Shown: positions 1 to 8,975, counted from the stretch's first letter. The stretch is DNA of 64,000 nucleotides from Stenotrophomonas sp. MYb238 (GCF_009496535.1 NZ_WIDL01000013.1:50672-114671), one strand, 5' to 3'. The notes: a model not told the origin generated them from the sequence alone. Program-made: numbers and translations.

Positions 1-2
1 CG

Positions 3-457
<455 letters not shown>

Positions 458-461
<4 letters not shown>

Positions 462-567
462 GAGCGGCTTCAGCCGCGATGTGGCTCTCCCGCATTGCCC
501 GCATATCCGTCCCTTCGCCCCGGAAATCCAACGTGCAAGGCCCTATCGCGGCTGAAGCCGCTCCTAC
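458..567. repeat. SMAG/REP-type paired palindrome, copy 1
   Basis: The element begins GTAGGAGCGGCTTCAGCCGC and ends with the reverse complement of that sequence (through CTCCTAC). Each end is itself a hairpin (GCGGCT-TC-AGCCGC), so the element is an inverted pair of small palindromes about 65 bases apart. The terminal GTAG matches the tetranucleotide that names the SMAG repeats of Stenotrophomonas and marks REP elements mobilised by RAYT transposases. Three more copies occur in this window. Its first GTAG forms the TAG stop of queG. Confidence 0.85.
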
Positions 568-642
568 GGCGATTCATGTGCGGCCATGGCATTAACGCCC
601 GTACGCGGGAACAATAGCCCTCCCGTTTTCCCTTCGCGTTCC

Positions 643-1992
643 ATGGACCACGTCCTCACCCCCAGCCAGCTCAACACGCTCGCCCGCGACCTGATCGAAG
701 GCGCGTTCCCGCTGGTGTGGGTGGAAGGCGAACTGGGCAATGTCAGCCGCCCGTCGTCGGGGCATCTGTACTTCACCCTCAAGGACGCGCGCGCGCAGGT
801 GCGCGCGGCGATGTTCCGGCCCAAGAGCCAGTGGCTGAAGTTCGTCCCGCGCGAAGGCGTGCGCGTGCTGGCGCGCGGCCGCCTGACCCTGTACGAGGCG
901 CGCGGCGAGTACCAGCTGGTGCTGGACCACATGGAGGAAGCCGGCGAAGGCGCGCTGCGCCGCGCCTTCGAGGAACTCAAGGCGCGGCTGCAGGCCGAGG
1001 GCCTGTTCGACCCGGAACGCAAGCGCCCGCTGCCGGCCCACGTGCGCCGGCTGGCGGTGATCACCTCGCCCGGCGGCGCGGCGGTGCGCGACGTGCTCAG
1101 CGTGCTGGCGCGGCGCTTCCCGCTGCTGGACGTGGAACTGCTGCCGACCCTGGTGCAGGGCGACACCGCGGCCGCGCAGATCACCGCGCTGCTGCGCCGC
1201 GCCGACGCCAGCGGCCGCTACGACGCCATCCTGCTCACCCGCGGCGGCGGTTCGCTGGAAGACCTGTGGGCGTTCAACGACGAGCAGCTGGCGCGCGCCA
1301 TCGCCGCCAGCGCCACGCCGGTCGTCTCGGCGGTCGGCCACGAGACCGACTTTAGCCTGTCCGATTTCGCCGCCGACCTGCGCGCGCCCACGCCCTCGGT
1401 GGCGGCCGAGCTGCTGGTGCCGGACCGGCGCGACCTCGACGCGCGCGTACGCCGCCTGCACCAGCGGCTGGCGCAGCTGCAGGCGCATGCGCTGGGCCAG
1501 GCGATGCAGCGCGCCGACCGCGCCGCGCTGCGCCTGCAGGCGCAGGGGCCGCAGGCGCGGCTGGCGCTGCTGCGGCAGCGCCAGGAAGCGGCGTTCGCGC
1601 GCCTGCGCTCCAGCTGGCAGCGGCAGCTGGAACAGCGCCGCGCGCGGCTGGCCCACGGCCATTCGGTATTGCGCTCGGTGCAGCCGGCACGCCGGCTGGA
1701 ACTGCTGCGCGGGCGCCTGCGCACGCTGGCGCCACGCGTGCAGGCGGCCATGGCGCGCCAGCTGCAGCGCGATGCCCTGCGCTTGCGCGGCATCGCCCGT
1801 TCGCTGGAAGCGGTAAGCCCGCTGGCCACCGTGGCGCGCGGCTACGCGATCCTCACCCGCAGCGACGACGGCGCGCTGGTCCGCTCCACCACGCAGGTCC
1901 GGCCCGGCGACGCGCTGCAGGCGCGGGTGGGCGACGGCGTGGTGGAGGTGCAGGTCCTCGCCTCGGAAACCACACCACAGGAACAACCGTAG
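643..1992 (+). CDS. xseA: Exodeoxyribonuclease VII large subunit
   Basis: The large, catalytic subunit of exonuclease VII, which degrades single-stranded DNA from both ends with the small subunit XseB (xseB is not in this window). The predicted protein has 449 residues, normal for the family. An N-terminal OB fold ([16 protein letters not shown], then [20 protein letters not shown]) is followed by the nuclease core with [17 protein letters not shown] near residue 198 and [21 protein letters not shown], then a long arginine-rich helical region and a C-terminal beta segment ([11 protein letters not shown]). The frame is open upstream to an ATG at 586, but family members begin close to [11 protein letters not shown], so 643 was chosen; no strong ribosome binding site decides this. 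The TAG stop is formed by the GTAG of a palindromic repeat. Confidence 0.94.
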   Translation: MDHVLTPSQLNTLARDLIEGAFPLVWVEGELGNVSRPSSGHLYFTLKDARAQVRAAMFRPKSQWLKFVPREGVRVLARGRLTLYEARGEYQLVLDHMEEAGEGALRRAFEELKARLQAEGLFDPERKRPLPAHVRRLAVITSPGGAAVRDVLSVLARRFPLLDVELLPTLVQGDTAAAQITALLRRADASGRYDAILLTRGGGSLEDLWAFNDEQLARAIAASATPVVSAVGHETDFSLSDFAADLRAPTPSVAAELLVPDRRDLDARVRRLHQRLAQLQAHALGQAMQRADRAALRLQAQGPQARLALLRQRQEAAFARLRSSWQRQLEQRRARLAHGHSVLRSVQPARRLELLRGRLRTLAPRVQAAMARQLQRDALRLRGIARSLEAVSPLATVARGYAILTRSDDGALVRSTTQVRPGDALQARVGDGVVEVQVLASETTPQEQP

Positions 1993-2056
1993 GAGCGGCT
2001 TCAACCGCGATGGGGCATTACCGGGAAAGCCCCATCGCGGCTGAAGCCGCTCCTAC
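1989..2056. repeat. SMAG/REP-type paired palindrome, copy 2
   Basis: A compact 68-base inverted pair: GTAGGAGCGGCTTCAACCGC at the left and its near reverse complement ending CTCCTAC at the right, with GATGGGGC/GCCCCATC pairing inside, so the whole element can fold into one long hairpin. One base in the left inner palindrome differs from copy 1 (AACCGC for AGCCGC). The first GTAG supplies the stop codon of xseA. It lies between convergent xseA and the M48 peptidase gene, where it could also end transcription. Confidence 0.88.
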
Positions 2057-2073
2057 GGCCGCATCGACACCCC

Positions 2074-2973
2074 TCAGTTCGCCTTTGCGGTCTCGCAGTA
2101 CCGCTGCCGGTATTCCATGGCCTTGGGCATCAGCGCCTGCAGGTTCTGGATGCGGGTACCGGGATTGGGATGGGTCGAGGCGAACTCCGGCGGTGCCTGG
2201 CCGCCACTGGCCGCGCCCATGCGCTCCCACAGCGGCACCGCCTCCTCCGGGTTGAAGCAGGCCGCGGCGGCCAGCATCAGCCCCACCTCGTCGGCCTGGG
2301 TTTCATGGCTGCGCGCGTACGGCAGCAGGTAGCCGTAGCCGAAGGCCGACATCAGCATCTGTTGCTGCTGCGCATCCATGCCGCCGGCGGCACCGGCCAT
2401 CTGCCCGATCTCGGTCAGCTTCTGCTGGGCCATGCGCTGCGCGCCATGGCGCAGCAGCGCGTGGGCGATCTCGTGGCCCATCACCACCGCCATCGCATCG
2501 GCGTTGCGCGCCACCGGCACCAGCCCGGTATAGACCGCCATCTTGCCGCCCGGCAGGCAGAACGCATTGGCCTGGTCGGACTGCAGCACGTTCACTTCCC
2601 AGTCGAAGGTGCGCGAGAAATGGTTAGGCGGCTGGCCATGTTCGGTTGCCAGCGCGGTCTCCACCACATCGACCTTGGCGATCAGGCGCTGGGCGATCTC
2701 GCGGATCTGCCGCGCCACCTGCGTGTTGGGATCGACCGGGCGCTCCTGCGCCATGATCTGCTGGTAGGCCTGCAGGCCCAGCGCCTTTTCGCCGTCGGCA
2801 TCGAGCGTCTTGTCGATCAGCACCTTCTCGCCGGTATACGGGTCAACGGTGCGGTTGCCGAAGTAATAGCAGCCGCCATAGATCGCGAAGCCGATCAGGA
2901 TCAGCCAGCGCAGGCCGCCGCCCACGCCGCGGCGCCGGGTACCGCGTGGGTTGCCGAGAGGATCTTGTCGCAT
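2074..2973 (-). CDS. M48 family metallopeptidase, membrane-anchored
   Basis: A 299-residue zinc endopeptidase of the M48 family (the LoiP/BepA/HtpX-type group), probably working at the inner membrane or in the periplasm on misfolded envelope proteins. A basic N terminus precedes one hydrophobic segment (about residues 21-38, LRWLILIGFAIYGG). The zinc motif HEIAH is at 167-171 and the third ligand Glu lies in ETQAD at 224-228; SDQANAFCLPGGKMAVYTGL at 132-151 is the family's usual block before the active site. The anchor has a Cys (GGCYYFG) but no clear lipobox, so it is better described as a membrane anchor. The ATG is preceded by GGAG at good spacing. The specific substrate is unknown. Confidence 0.88.
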   Translation of the reverse strand: MRQDPLGNPRGTRRRGVGGGLRWLILIGFAIYGGCYYFGNRTVDPYTGEKVLIDKTLDADGEKALGLQAYQQIMAQERPVDPNTQVARQIREIAQRLIAKVDVVETALATEHGQPPNHFSRTFDWEVNVLQSDQANAFCLPGGKMAVYTGLVPVARNADAMAVVMGHEIAHALLRHGAQRMAQQKLTEIGQMAGAAGGMDAQQQQMLMSAFGYGYLLPYARSHETQADEVGLMLAAAACFNPEEAVPLWERMGAASGGQAPPEFASTHPNPGTRIQNLQALMPKAMEYRQRYCETAKAN

Positions 2974-3016
2974 GGTGGGCTCCGCCGGTTGGACGGACCG
3001 ATGGTAGCGTGCCGGC

Positions 3017-4873
3017 TCAGATACCGCGCACCAGCCGGAAGCCGATGCGCGCGCTGGTCACGTCCGAGTCCTGCGACAGCCGCCAGGCGGCGCGGGTCTG
3101 CTCGGGGGCGTTGGCCCAGTTGCCGCCGCGGACCACCCGTTGCCGGCAGCCCGGGTTGTACCAGGCCGCGCCGTCGGCGGGCGCGCGGCGGTAGCTGGCA
3201 TGCCAGCAGTCGGCCACCCATTCGCTGAGGTTGCCGGCCATGTCGTGCAGGCCCCAGGCGTTGGCGCGGAAACGGGCCACCGGCGCGGCGCCCCAGTAGC
3301 CGTCGCCGTAGCCGATGAACGCGTTCTTCCAGTGCCGGCCGCTGGGCGAGACATCCTTGCCGCCGGTGAAGTTGCCGCTGCCTTCCGGCGGCACGCCCGC
3401 GTTGCCCCACGGGTAGCGGCCGACCGTGCCGGCGCGCAGCGCGTACTCGAACTCCGCCTCGCTGGGCAGCCGGTAGTAGCGGCCGGTCTGCGCGGACAGC
3501 CAGGCCGCGTACGCCTCGGCGTCGCGCACGCTCACATGCATGACCGGGTTGTCCGGCGGCGCCTTGGCGCCGTTGTAGCCGGCCCGCCAGTCGGCGCCGT
3601 TGCGGCGCACGAAGTTGCCGCTGCGTTCGTCGTAGACGATGGAGTGCCCGCGCCGGGTCGCGCGCGGACGCGCATTGGTGGCCGCCACGAAGCGGCCGAA
3701 CTCGGCCACGGTGACCTCGGTGATCGACATGGCGAAACCGCGGTCGAAGCGCACGTAATGCTGCGGGCGCTCGGCGTCGCCGGCGCCGGGCTCGCCGTTG
3801 CCGGCGCCCATCTGGAAACCGCCGTGCGGGACGACGACCATCTGCGGCCCGCGCCCACCGTCCTGCAGGGCGTCGGTGAACACCTGGCCGGGGCGGAAGC
3901 TGCCGTAGTGCGCGACCAGGTCGATGCGCTGCCGCAGCACCGCCACCGCCGCGTCGCCGGGCACGGCGATGCGCAGCGCCTGCTCGAGTTTCTCTCGCGC
4001 GTCCTTGAGTCCCTTGGGCGAGGTCAGGTCGCGCAGCCCGCCATCGCGCAGCGCGGCGAGCTGCGCCTCGCGCATGGCCTCGATGCGTATCCGCGCATCG
4101 GCCACCGTGGGTGTGTCCCCGCGAATGCGTGCGGCCCGGCGCACCCCGTCCAGCGCCGCATGGAAATCGGCGTGGCCGGCCGCGCTTTCCGCCTGCCGGA
4201 TCAGCGCGCTTTCCAGCGCCGCGCGGCCCTGCCGGGCGCGGCTGTTGTCCGGATCCAGTTCCAGCACCCGCGCGAAGGCATCTGCCGCGCCGTCCAGGTC
4301 GCCGCCGCGCAGCGCCTCCTCGCCCGAAAGGTTCAGCGCCAGCAGCCGCCGCGCCGCCTCCACGCGCTGCTGCAGTTCCCGTTCCGCGCGCCCTTCCGGC
4401 GCCAGGTGGACGAGCACGGCCACCTGCTCAGCGGCCTCGGCCAAGGCCCTGCGCTGTTCGTCCGGCCGCTCCAGCAGCGCGCGCGCCGACGCCAGCAGGC
4501 GCACGCGCGCCTTTTCCAGCCCGCGCCTGGCTTCGCGCTCCTGTGGCCGCAGCGACAGCACGGCCAGGTACAGGGGCACGGCATCGTCCGCCGTCCGGTA
4601 CAGCCGCCCTTCGGCCATCGCCGCTTCGGCGCGGCGCAGCGCGGCGCGTACCTCGTCGTCCTGCAGCTCGACCGCCGGCGGCGTCCAGGAAGGAAGCGCC
4701 ACGATGCCGGTTTCAGGCGCCACCGCCGCGTGCGGCGCCTGCGCGGCGACGGCCGGCACCGCCTCGGCCACGACGGGCTGCGGCGCGGACGCCGGCGGCG
4801 CTTCCTGCCGGCAGGCGGCGCACGCCAGCGCGACGGACAGGACCACGCATGCCAAGGGGCCGGTTGTACGCAA
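3017..4873 (-). CDS. Lipoprotein with helical repeats and a C-terminal FGE/sulfatase-modifying-factor fold
   Basis: A 618-residue exported protein. The start is TTG, preceded by a strong GGAGGA; the N terminus is a signal peptide with a cysteine cluster (ALACAACR) that fits lipidation at Cys18 or Cys21, although neither is a perfect lipobox. An alanine-rich helical region (about 70-340) with TPR-like repeats (ADAFARVLELDPDNSRARQG) follows. From about 350 to the end is a formylglycine-generating-enzyme fold: MVVVPHGGFQMG, then YRLPSEAEFEYALRAG, then GLHDMAGNLSEWVADCW, then RVVRGGNW and IGFRLVRG. True FGE has a catalytic Cys pair between the last two blocks; this protein has EQTRAAWRLS there, so it is probably not an active FGE. 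It is transcribed divergently from rnd. Its role is unknown; a ligand-binding or scaffold function is an inference. Confidence 0.85.
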   Translation of the reverse strand: MRTTGPLACVVLSVALACAACRQEAPPASAPQPVVAEAVPAVAAQAPHAAVAPETGIVALPSWTPPAVELQDDEVRAALRRAEAAMAEGRLYRTADDAVPLYLAVLSLRPQEREARRGLEKARVRLLASARALLERPDEQRRALAEAAEQVAVLVHLAPEGRAERELQQRVEAARRLLALNLSGEEALRGGDLDGAADAFARVLELDPDNSRARQGRAALESALIRQAESAAGHADFHAALDGVRRAARIRGDTPTVADARIRIEAMREAQLAALRDGGLRDLTSPKGLKDAREKLEQALRIAVPGDAAVAVLRQRIDLVAHYGSFRPGQVFTDALQDGGRGPQMVVVPHGGFQMGAGNGEPGAGDAERPQHYVRFDRGFAMSITEVTVAEFGRFVAATNARPRATRRGHSIVYDERSGNFVRRNGADWRAGYNGAKAPPDNPVMHVSVRDAEAYAAWLSAQTGRYYRLPSEAEFEYALRAGTVGRYPWGNAGVPPEGSGNFTGGKDVSPSGRHWKNAFIGYGDGYWGAAPVARFRANAWGLHDMAGNLSEWVADCWHASYRRAPADGAAWYNPGCRQRVVRGGNWANAPEQTRAAWRLSQDSDVTSARIGFRLVRGI

Positions 4874-4967
4874 ACTTCCTCCGTTACAGGCGCTGCGCGT
4901 TCGGGTGCGCTGCGACGTTAGGCTATTCTCGCCTGCCTGGGCAAACCCTGCAGTTGATGGAATAGAC

Positions 4968-6062
4968 GTGGCTCACTGGATCAAACACCCGGCGGAACTG
5001 GAAGAGCGCTACCGCCAGCGCCCGGACCGCATCGGGCTGGACACCGAGTTCATCCGCGAACGCACCTACTGGCCGCAGCTGGCGCTGGTGCAGATGGCGG
5101 TGGGCGAGGACATCCTGCTGATCGACCCGCTGGCGCCGGGCATGACCGACGCGTTGCGTCCCTGGCTGGAAGACGCGTCCATCCTCAAGGTCATGCACAG
5201 CGCCAGCGAGGACCTGGTCGCCTTCAAGTGCGCCTGCGGCGCCCTGCCGCGCCCGCTGTTCGACACCCAGATCGGCGCCGCGCTGGCCGGCATCGGCGGC
5301 GGCATGGGTTACCAGAAGCTGGTGGCGCAGGTCACCGGCGTCGCCCTGCCCAAGGGCGAGACCCGCTCGGACTGGATGCGCCGGCCGCTGTCGGATGCGC
5401 AGCTCGAATACGCCGCCGACGACGTGGAGTACCTGTTCGCGCTGCACGATGCGATCGACGCGCGCCTGCGCGAACTCGGCCGCCAGGCGTGGCTGCAGGA
5501 CGATGCGCAGCGCCTGCTGGCGTCGGTGGAAAGGGACGAAGCCGAGCAATGGCCGCACCTGTCCATGCGCGCGGCGCAGTTCCTGGAGCCCGACGCGCAG
5601 CGCCGCCTGCTGCGGCTGCTGCGCTGGCGCGACCAGCAGGCCCGGCACAGCGACAGGCCGCGCAGCTGGATCCTGGACAACGAACTGGCCACGGTGCTGG
5701 CGCGCACGCCGCCGGCCGACTACGAAAGCCTGCTGCGGCTGTTCGAGCGCTTCCCCAAGGCGCCGCGCAAGCTGGCGCAGGCTGTGTGGCAGACCCTGCA
5801 GACGCCGCTGCCCGACGAGGACCAGGCACCGCAGGCGCTGGCCGCCACCGACGGCAACAAGGCCGCGCTCAAGCGCCTGCAGGACGCGGTGGCCCGCCGC
5901 ACCGCCGAACTGGAGCTGCCCGATGGCCTGCTCGCCTCGCGCAGGCACCTGGAAGCGCTGCTGGAAGGCGGCGACTGGCCAGCCGCGCTCGGCGGCTGGC
6001 GTCGCGACCAGTTGCAACCGCTGCTGCTTCCCCTCTTGGCGCCGGCGCCGGCATCGCGTTAG
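4968..6062 (+). CDS. rnd: Ribonuclease D
   Basis: A 3'-5' exoribonuclease of the DEDD group that trims tRNA precursors and other stable RNA. The GTG start gives 364 residues, beginning AHWIKHPAELEERY. The exonuclease motifs are visible: GLDTEFIRE (Asp25, Glu27), the middle motif in KVMHSASEDLVAF, and YAADDVEYLFALH for the last Asp with its preceding Tyr. A C-terminal HRDC region follows (RRLLRLLRWRDQQARHSDRP and later). The open frame runs far upstream through antisense of the neighbouring lipoprotein gene, but homology begins only at this GTG. A tRNA gene lies 80 bases downstream, and a candidate promoter for it overlaps the rnd stop. Confidence 0.93.
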   Translation: MAHWIKHPAELEERYRQRPDRIGLDTEFIRERTYWPQLALVQMAVGEDILLIDPLAPGMTDALRPWLEDASILKVMHSASEDLVAFKCACGALPRPLFDTQIGAALAGIGGGMGYQKLVAQVTGVALPKGETRSDWMRRPLSDAQLEYAADDVEYLFALHDAIDARLRELGRQAWLQDDAQRLLASVERDEAEQWPHLSMRAAQFLEPDAQRRLLRLLRWRDQQARHSDRPRSWILDNELATVLARTPPADYESLLRLFERFPKAPRKLAQAVWQTLQTPLPDEDQAPQALAATDGNKAALKRLQDAVARRTAELELPDGLLASRRHLEALLEGGDWPAALGGWRRDQLQPLLLPLLAPAPASR

Positions 6063-6065
6063 AAT
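6036..6065 (+). promoter_or_regulatory. Candidate promoter of tRNA-Ala
   Basis: TTGGCG (6036-6041) and TAGAAT (6060-6065) are separated by 18 bases, a sigma-70-like pair. The -10 box overlaps the last bases of rnd. The same TAGAAT hexamer lies upstream of both tRNA-Gly genes in this window, which supports the call. Transcription from here would give a leader of about 70 bases before the tRNA. Confidence 0.45.
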
Positions 6066-6142
6066 TCGCGGGCCATGTGAAGCAGTCACACGGCTGGCGG
6101 GGTCCCACCCTCATCCAGCGCACTGCGATCACCATGAAATAC

Positions 6143-6218
<76 letters not shown>

Positions 6219-6223
6219 AACAG

Positions 6224-6251
6224 AAAACCCCGGGTATCCCCGGGGTTTTTT
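6224..6251 (+). terminator. Intrinsic terminator of tRNA-Ala
   Basis: An 11-base stem AAAACCCCGGG/CCCGGGGTTTT with loop TATC, followed by more T residues. It lies just after the tRNA and before the convergent diguanylate cyclase gene, and because of the A/T arms it could act in both directions. Confidence 0.9.
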
Positions 6252-6293
6252 CTTGCCTCCACTTCCCCCCGCTCGACGCCAGGGCCAAGCGAT

Positions 6294-7850
6294 TCAGGCC
6301 ACCGGAACGTGGAACTCGACCCGGTTGCGGCCGCCGCGCTTGGCGGCATAGAGCCTTTCGTCGGCAATCTTGAATACGGCGGCGATGTCCGCGCCGCTTT
6401 CCGGCCAGCCGGCCACGCCCAGCGACACGGTCACCTGCCCGACCGGCGGCATGCCGGCCTGCTCGACCTGGCGGCGGAGCCGTTCGGCCACCTGCGCGGC
6501 GCTGGCCACCGTTGCGCCGGGCAGCAGCAGCAGGAATTCCTCGCCGCCGACCCGGCACGGCACGTCGTCGGCGCGCGAGACGTCCTGCATGTGCATGGCC
6601 AGCTGCTTGAGGACCAGGTCGCCGACGTCGTGTCCCCAGGTGTCGTTGACCCGCTTGAAATGGTCGATGTCCAGCGAGATGACCGCGAACGGGGTCGCCT
6701 GTTCCTGCAGGTCCTGCAACCTGGCCTGCAGGTGGCGGCGGTTGCCCAGCCCGGTCAGCGGATCGGTGTTCACGTCCTCGCGCAGCTTGGTGATGCTTTT
6801 CTGGAACAGGCCGATGCCGAGCAGCATCGCCTTCTTCAGTTCGCGCGACTCGAAATACCACGAATGCACCGAACGCAGGCGCTGCGGGGTTCCGGGCTGG
6901 TCCATGGCGCGCGCGCCGTCGGCGAGCATGTGCAGCGGGCGGGCGATGACGCGCGCGCACCACCACAGCAGCAGCACCGTGGCCGCGGCCAGCGGCAGCG
7001 TCTTGAGGAACACCGTGCGCATCAGCGAGGTCAGCGGCGCGAGGGTGACGTCGCGCGGGCGCTGGGCGATGACGCCCCAGCCGGTCGCGGTGACCGGCGC
7101 GTAGCCGGCCAGCATCGGGATGCCCTTGCTGTTGACGACCGCGGCCGTGCCGCTGCCACCGCGGATCACGTCGTCGATCGCGCGGTTGCCGCGTACCACC
7201 TTGCCGACGCGTCCGCTGTCGGGGTGGTAGATGATCTGCCCGTCGCCGTCGACCACGAACAGGTAGGAGCCGTCGCGGTAGAAGTGGTGGCCCAGCAGCC
7301 GGTCGAGGATGTTTTCCTTCTGCAGGTAGATGGCGCCGCCGATCGCCCCGAGGAAGCCGCCCTGCGGATCGCGGATCGGGCTGACCATCAATACGATGAA
7401 ATTGCCGGTGGCCGAAAGATAGGGCTTGCTGATGAGCGGCGCGCGCGAACGGATCGATTCCCGGACCGCGGCGCTGGCCAAGGTCCTGCCCTGCAGCTGC
7501 AGGGTCTCCGGCGAGGTGGCCAGCACCTTGCCGGTGTCGTCGAAGATGACGATGGAATTGAAGTTCTTGCTCATCAGGCGCAGCCGCGCCGCTTCGGTGT
7601 CGAGCCTGTCGGCGTCGTGCATCTGCCCGGACAGGAGCTGCGCGGTGTACTCCAGCTGCAGCTGCGCCGACTGGATGAAATCGTCGGTGCTCTTGGCCAG
7701 CTTGGTCGCATACGCCAGGTTGCTGCCCAGGGTGCTGTCCATCAGCTGCTGGCGCTGCACCTGGTAGCTGGCGTACAGCGTGTTGGCGAACGGCAGGAAG
7801 GCCCCCAGCAGGGCCAAGGCCAGTATCAGCTTGCGCAGGTCTATCGCCAT
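6294..7850 (-). CDS. Membrane sensor diguanylate cyclase (Cache-like sensor + GGDEF)
   Basis: Makes cyclic di-GMP from GTP. The chosen ATG is preceded by GGGAGGGCGACG; an upstream ATG 23 codons earlier lacks such a site. The 518-residue protein has a first membrane segment (about 6-25), a periplasmic sensor of the dCache type (about 30-270; YLFVVDGDGQIIYHPDSGRVG is typical), a second membrane segment around LPLAAATVLLLWWCARVIA, a short HAMP-like linker, and the GGDEF domain. The active site is GGEEF at 435-439, intact. RADD at 426-429, five residues before it, matches the RxxD inhibitory site, so product feedback is likely. No EAL domain follows. The signal sensed is unknown. Confidence 0.92.
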   Translation of the reverse strand: MAIDLRKLILALALLGAFLPFANTLYASYQVQRQQLMDSTLGSNLAYATKLAKSTDDFIQSAQLQLEYTAQLLSGQMHDADRLDTEAARLRLMSKNFNSIVIFDDTGKVLATSPETLQLQGRTLASAAVRESIRSRAPLISKPYLSATGNFIVLMVSPIRDPQGGFLGAIGGAIYLQKENILDRLLGHHFYRDGSYLFVVDGDGQIIYHPDSGRVGKVVRGNRAIDDVIRGGSGTAAVVNSKGIPMLAGYAPVTATGWGVIAQRPRDVTLAPLTSLMRTVFLKTLPLAAATVLLLWWCARVIARPLHMLADGARAMDQPGTPQRLRSVHSWYFESRELKKAMLLGIGLFQKSITKLREDVNTDPLTGLGNRRHLQARLQDLQEQATPFAVISLDIDHFKRVNDTWGHDVGDLVLKQLAMHMQDVSRADDVPCRVGGEEFLLLLPGATVASAAQVAERLRRQVEQAGMPPVGQVTVSLGVAGWPESGADIAAVFKIADERLYAAKRGGRNRVEFHVPVA

Positions 7851-7960
7851 CGTCGCCCTCCCCGCGCCCCGGTCGCGGGCTGGCGCCGCGGCCACTGTAG
7901 CCCGACGGCCCGTCGCCACGCACCGAAGCCATCACACAACCGGCAGGCGCCCGTGCAAAT

Positions 7961-7989
7961 GAAAAGGGCCTGCATTTCTGCAGGCCCTT
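7961..7989 (-). terminator. Intrinsic terminator of tRNA-Phe
   Basis: On the minus strand, AAGGGCCTGCA pairs with TGCAGGCCCTT across a GAAA loop and is followed by TTTTC. It lies 8 bases after the 3' end of tRNA-Phe. Confidence 0.88.
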
Positions 7990-7997
7990 CGGATTCG

Positions 7998-8073
7998 TGG
8001 TGGCCGGGGAGGGAATCGAACCCCCGACACGGGGATTTTCAATCCCCTGCTCTACCAACTGAGCTACCCGGCC
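7998..8073 (-). tRNA. tRNA-Phe (anticodon GAA)
   Basis: A 76-base cloverleaf with encoded CCA. The acceptor stem is GGCCGGG/CCCGGCC, the anticodon stem-loop is GGGGA-TTGAAAA-TCCCC (GAA), and the T loop contains the usual TTCGA. It has its own promoter and terminator, so it is a single-gene unit. Confidence 0.97.
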
Positions 8074-8074
8074 A

Positions 8075-8420
8075 CTTTGTTTTCGCGACGTTCCCGCCGG
8101 CGAGGACGCGCATGATACGGGTGTCTCCCGGTTTCGGCAAGCGTCATGCGAAAGTTTTTTCGTGGTCTCCGTGTTGGCGCTTTCCAGACAGGCGACTGCC
8201 GCTTTCTCGACGCGGCTGCAGCCATGCCTGGGGCGCGCGGAACAGCAGGAGGTTCGGCCGACCGGCAATGCCTGTCCGGAGGAACTCGGCCAAGGCGGCA
8301 GCAACGAAGGAACCGTCCGTCGATGGCCCGCAGGTTGCCGCCGTGGTTGGCGGCAACAAAACCTTTACTTCGTCGCGCGCCGCTTTGCATAGCCTGCGTC
8401 CGATCCCTAGAGGCCAGACC
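8075..8420. other. Intergenic stretch with the tRNA-Phe promoter
   Basis: 346 bases between tRNA-Phe and the lipocalin gene. The left part holds the tRNA-Phe promoter (8112-8140). The rest has open frames on both strands, but none has family homology I recognise or a convincing ribosome binding site, so I call no gene. The lipocalin promoter must lie here, but no clear hexamer pair stands out. Confidence 0.5.
8112..8140 (-). promoter_or_regulatory. Promoter of tRNA-Phe
   Basis: On the minus strand, TTGCCG and TATCAT are separated by exactly 17 bases, a good sigma-70 match, with the -10 box about 38 bases before the tRNA. Confidence 0.6.
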
Positions 8421-8960
8421 ATGCACCAACGCCTGCTCCTGTCGTTGCCGTTGTCGCTGCTGCTCGCCGCCACCGCGCTGGCGGCGGCGCCGGTCGAATC
8501 GGTCGAACGCTTCGACCTGGACCGCTATGCCGGCCAGTGGCACGAGATCGCGCACCTGCCGGTGTCGTTCCAGAAGAAATGCACGGCGGACATCACCGCC
8601 AGCTACCGGCTGCGCGGCGACGGCCGCATCGGCGTGCTCAACCGCTGCCGCACCGCCGACGGCGGCATGATCGAGGCCGAGGGCACCGCACGTCCGGTCG
8701 CCGGGCATCCGGGGCGGCTGCAGGTCCGCTTCGCGCCGGACTGGCTGTCGTGGCTGCCCTGGGTGTGGGCCGACTACTGGGTGATCGCGCTGGACCCGGA
8801 CTACCAGTGGGCGATGATCGGCGAGCCGGGACGCGACTACCTGTGGATCCTGTCGCGCACGCCGTCGATGGACGGCGCCCTGCTCGAACGGCTCAAGCAA
8901 CAGGCCACCGGCATGGGCTACGACCTGGCGCCGCTGAAGGTGATGGCGCCGGTCGAATGA
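8421..8960 (+). CDS. Periplasmic lipocalin, Blc family
   Basis: A 179-residue bacterial lipocalin that binds lipids or other hydrophobic molecules, probably in envelope maintenance. A Sec signal peptide (residues 1 to about 21, LLLSLPLSLLLAATALAAAP) ends in an Ala-x-Ala site. Unlike E. coli Blc there is no Cys in the signal region, so the protein should be soluble rather than an outer-membrane lipoprotein. The signature YAGQWHEIAHLP (GxW motif) comes directly after the signal, followed by FQKKCTADITASYRL, DYWVIALDPDYQWAMIGEPG and YLWILSRTP, all typical. The ATG is the first Met giving a signal peptide. It converges on the M20 gene, the two stop codons being 12 bases apart. Confidence 0.9.
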   Translation: MHQRLLLSLPLSLLLAATALAAAPVESVERFDLDRYAGQWHEIAHLPVSFQKKCTADITASYRLRGDGRIGVLNRCRTADGGMIEAEGTARPVAGHPGRLQVRFAPDWLSWLPWVWADYWVIALDPDYQWAMIGEPGRDYLWILSRTPSMDGALLERLKQQATGMGYDLAPLKVMAPVE

Positions 8961-8975
8961 CGCCCGGCGGCGTCA
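8958..8975. terminator. Two-way hairpin joining two stop codons
   Basis: TGACGCC-CGGC-GGCGTCA is a perfect inverted repeat. Its left end is the TGA of the lipocalin gene and its right end is the reverse-strand TGA of the M20 gene. There is no T tract, so it may protect both transcript ends or cause weak bidirectional termination. Confidence 0.45.

Noticed and set aside
586-642. 19-codon N-terminal extension of XseA
   Set aside because: Known family members begin at the [11 protein letters not shown]-like segment and no ribosome binding site supports the upstream ATG.
3140-4921. Plus-strand open frame of 593 codons opposite the FGE-fold lipoprotein
   Set aside because: No homology; the minus-strand gene has a ribosome binding site, signal peptide and known domain.
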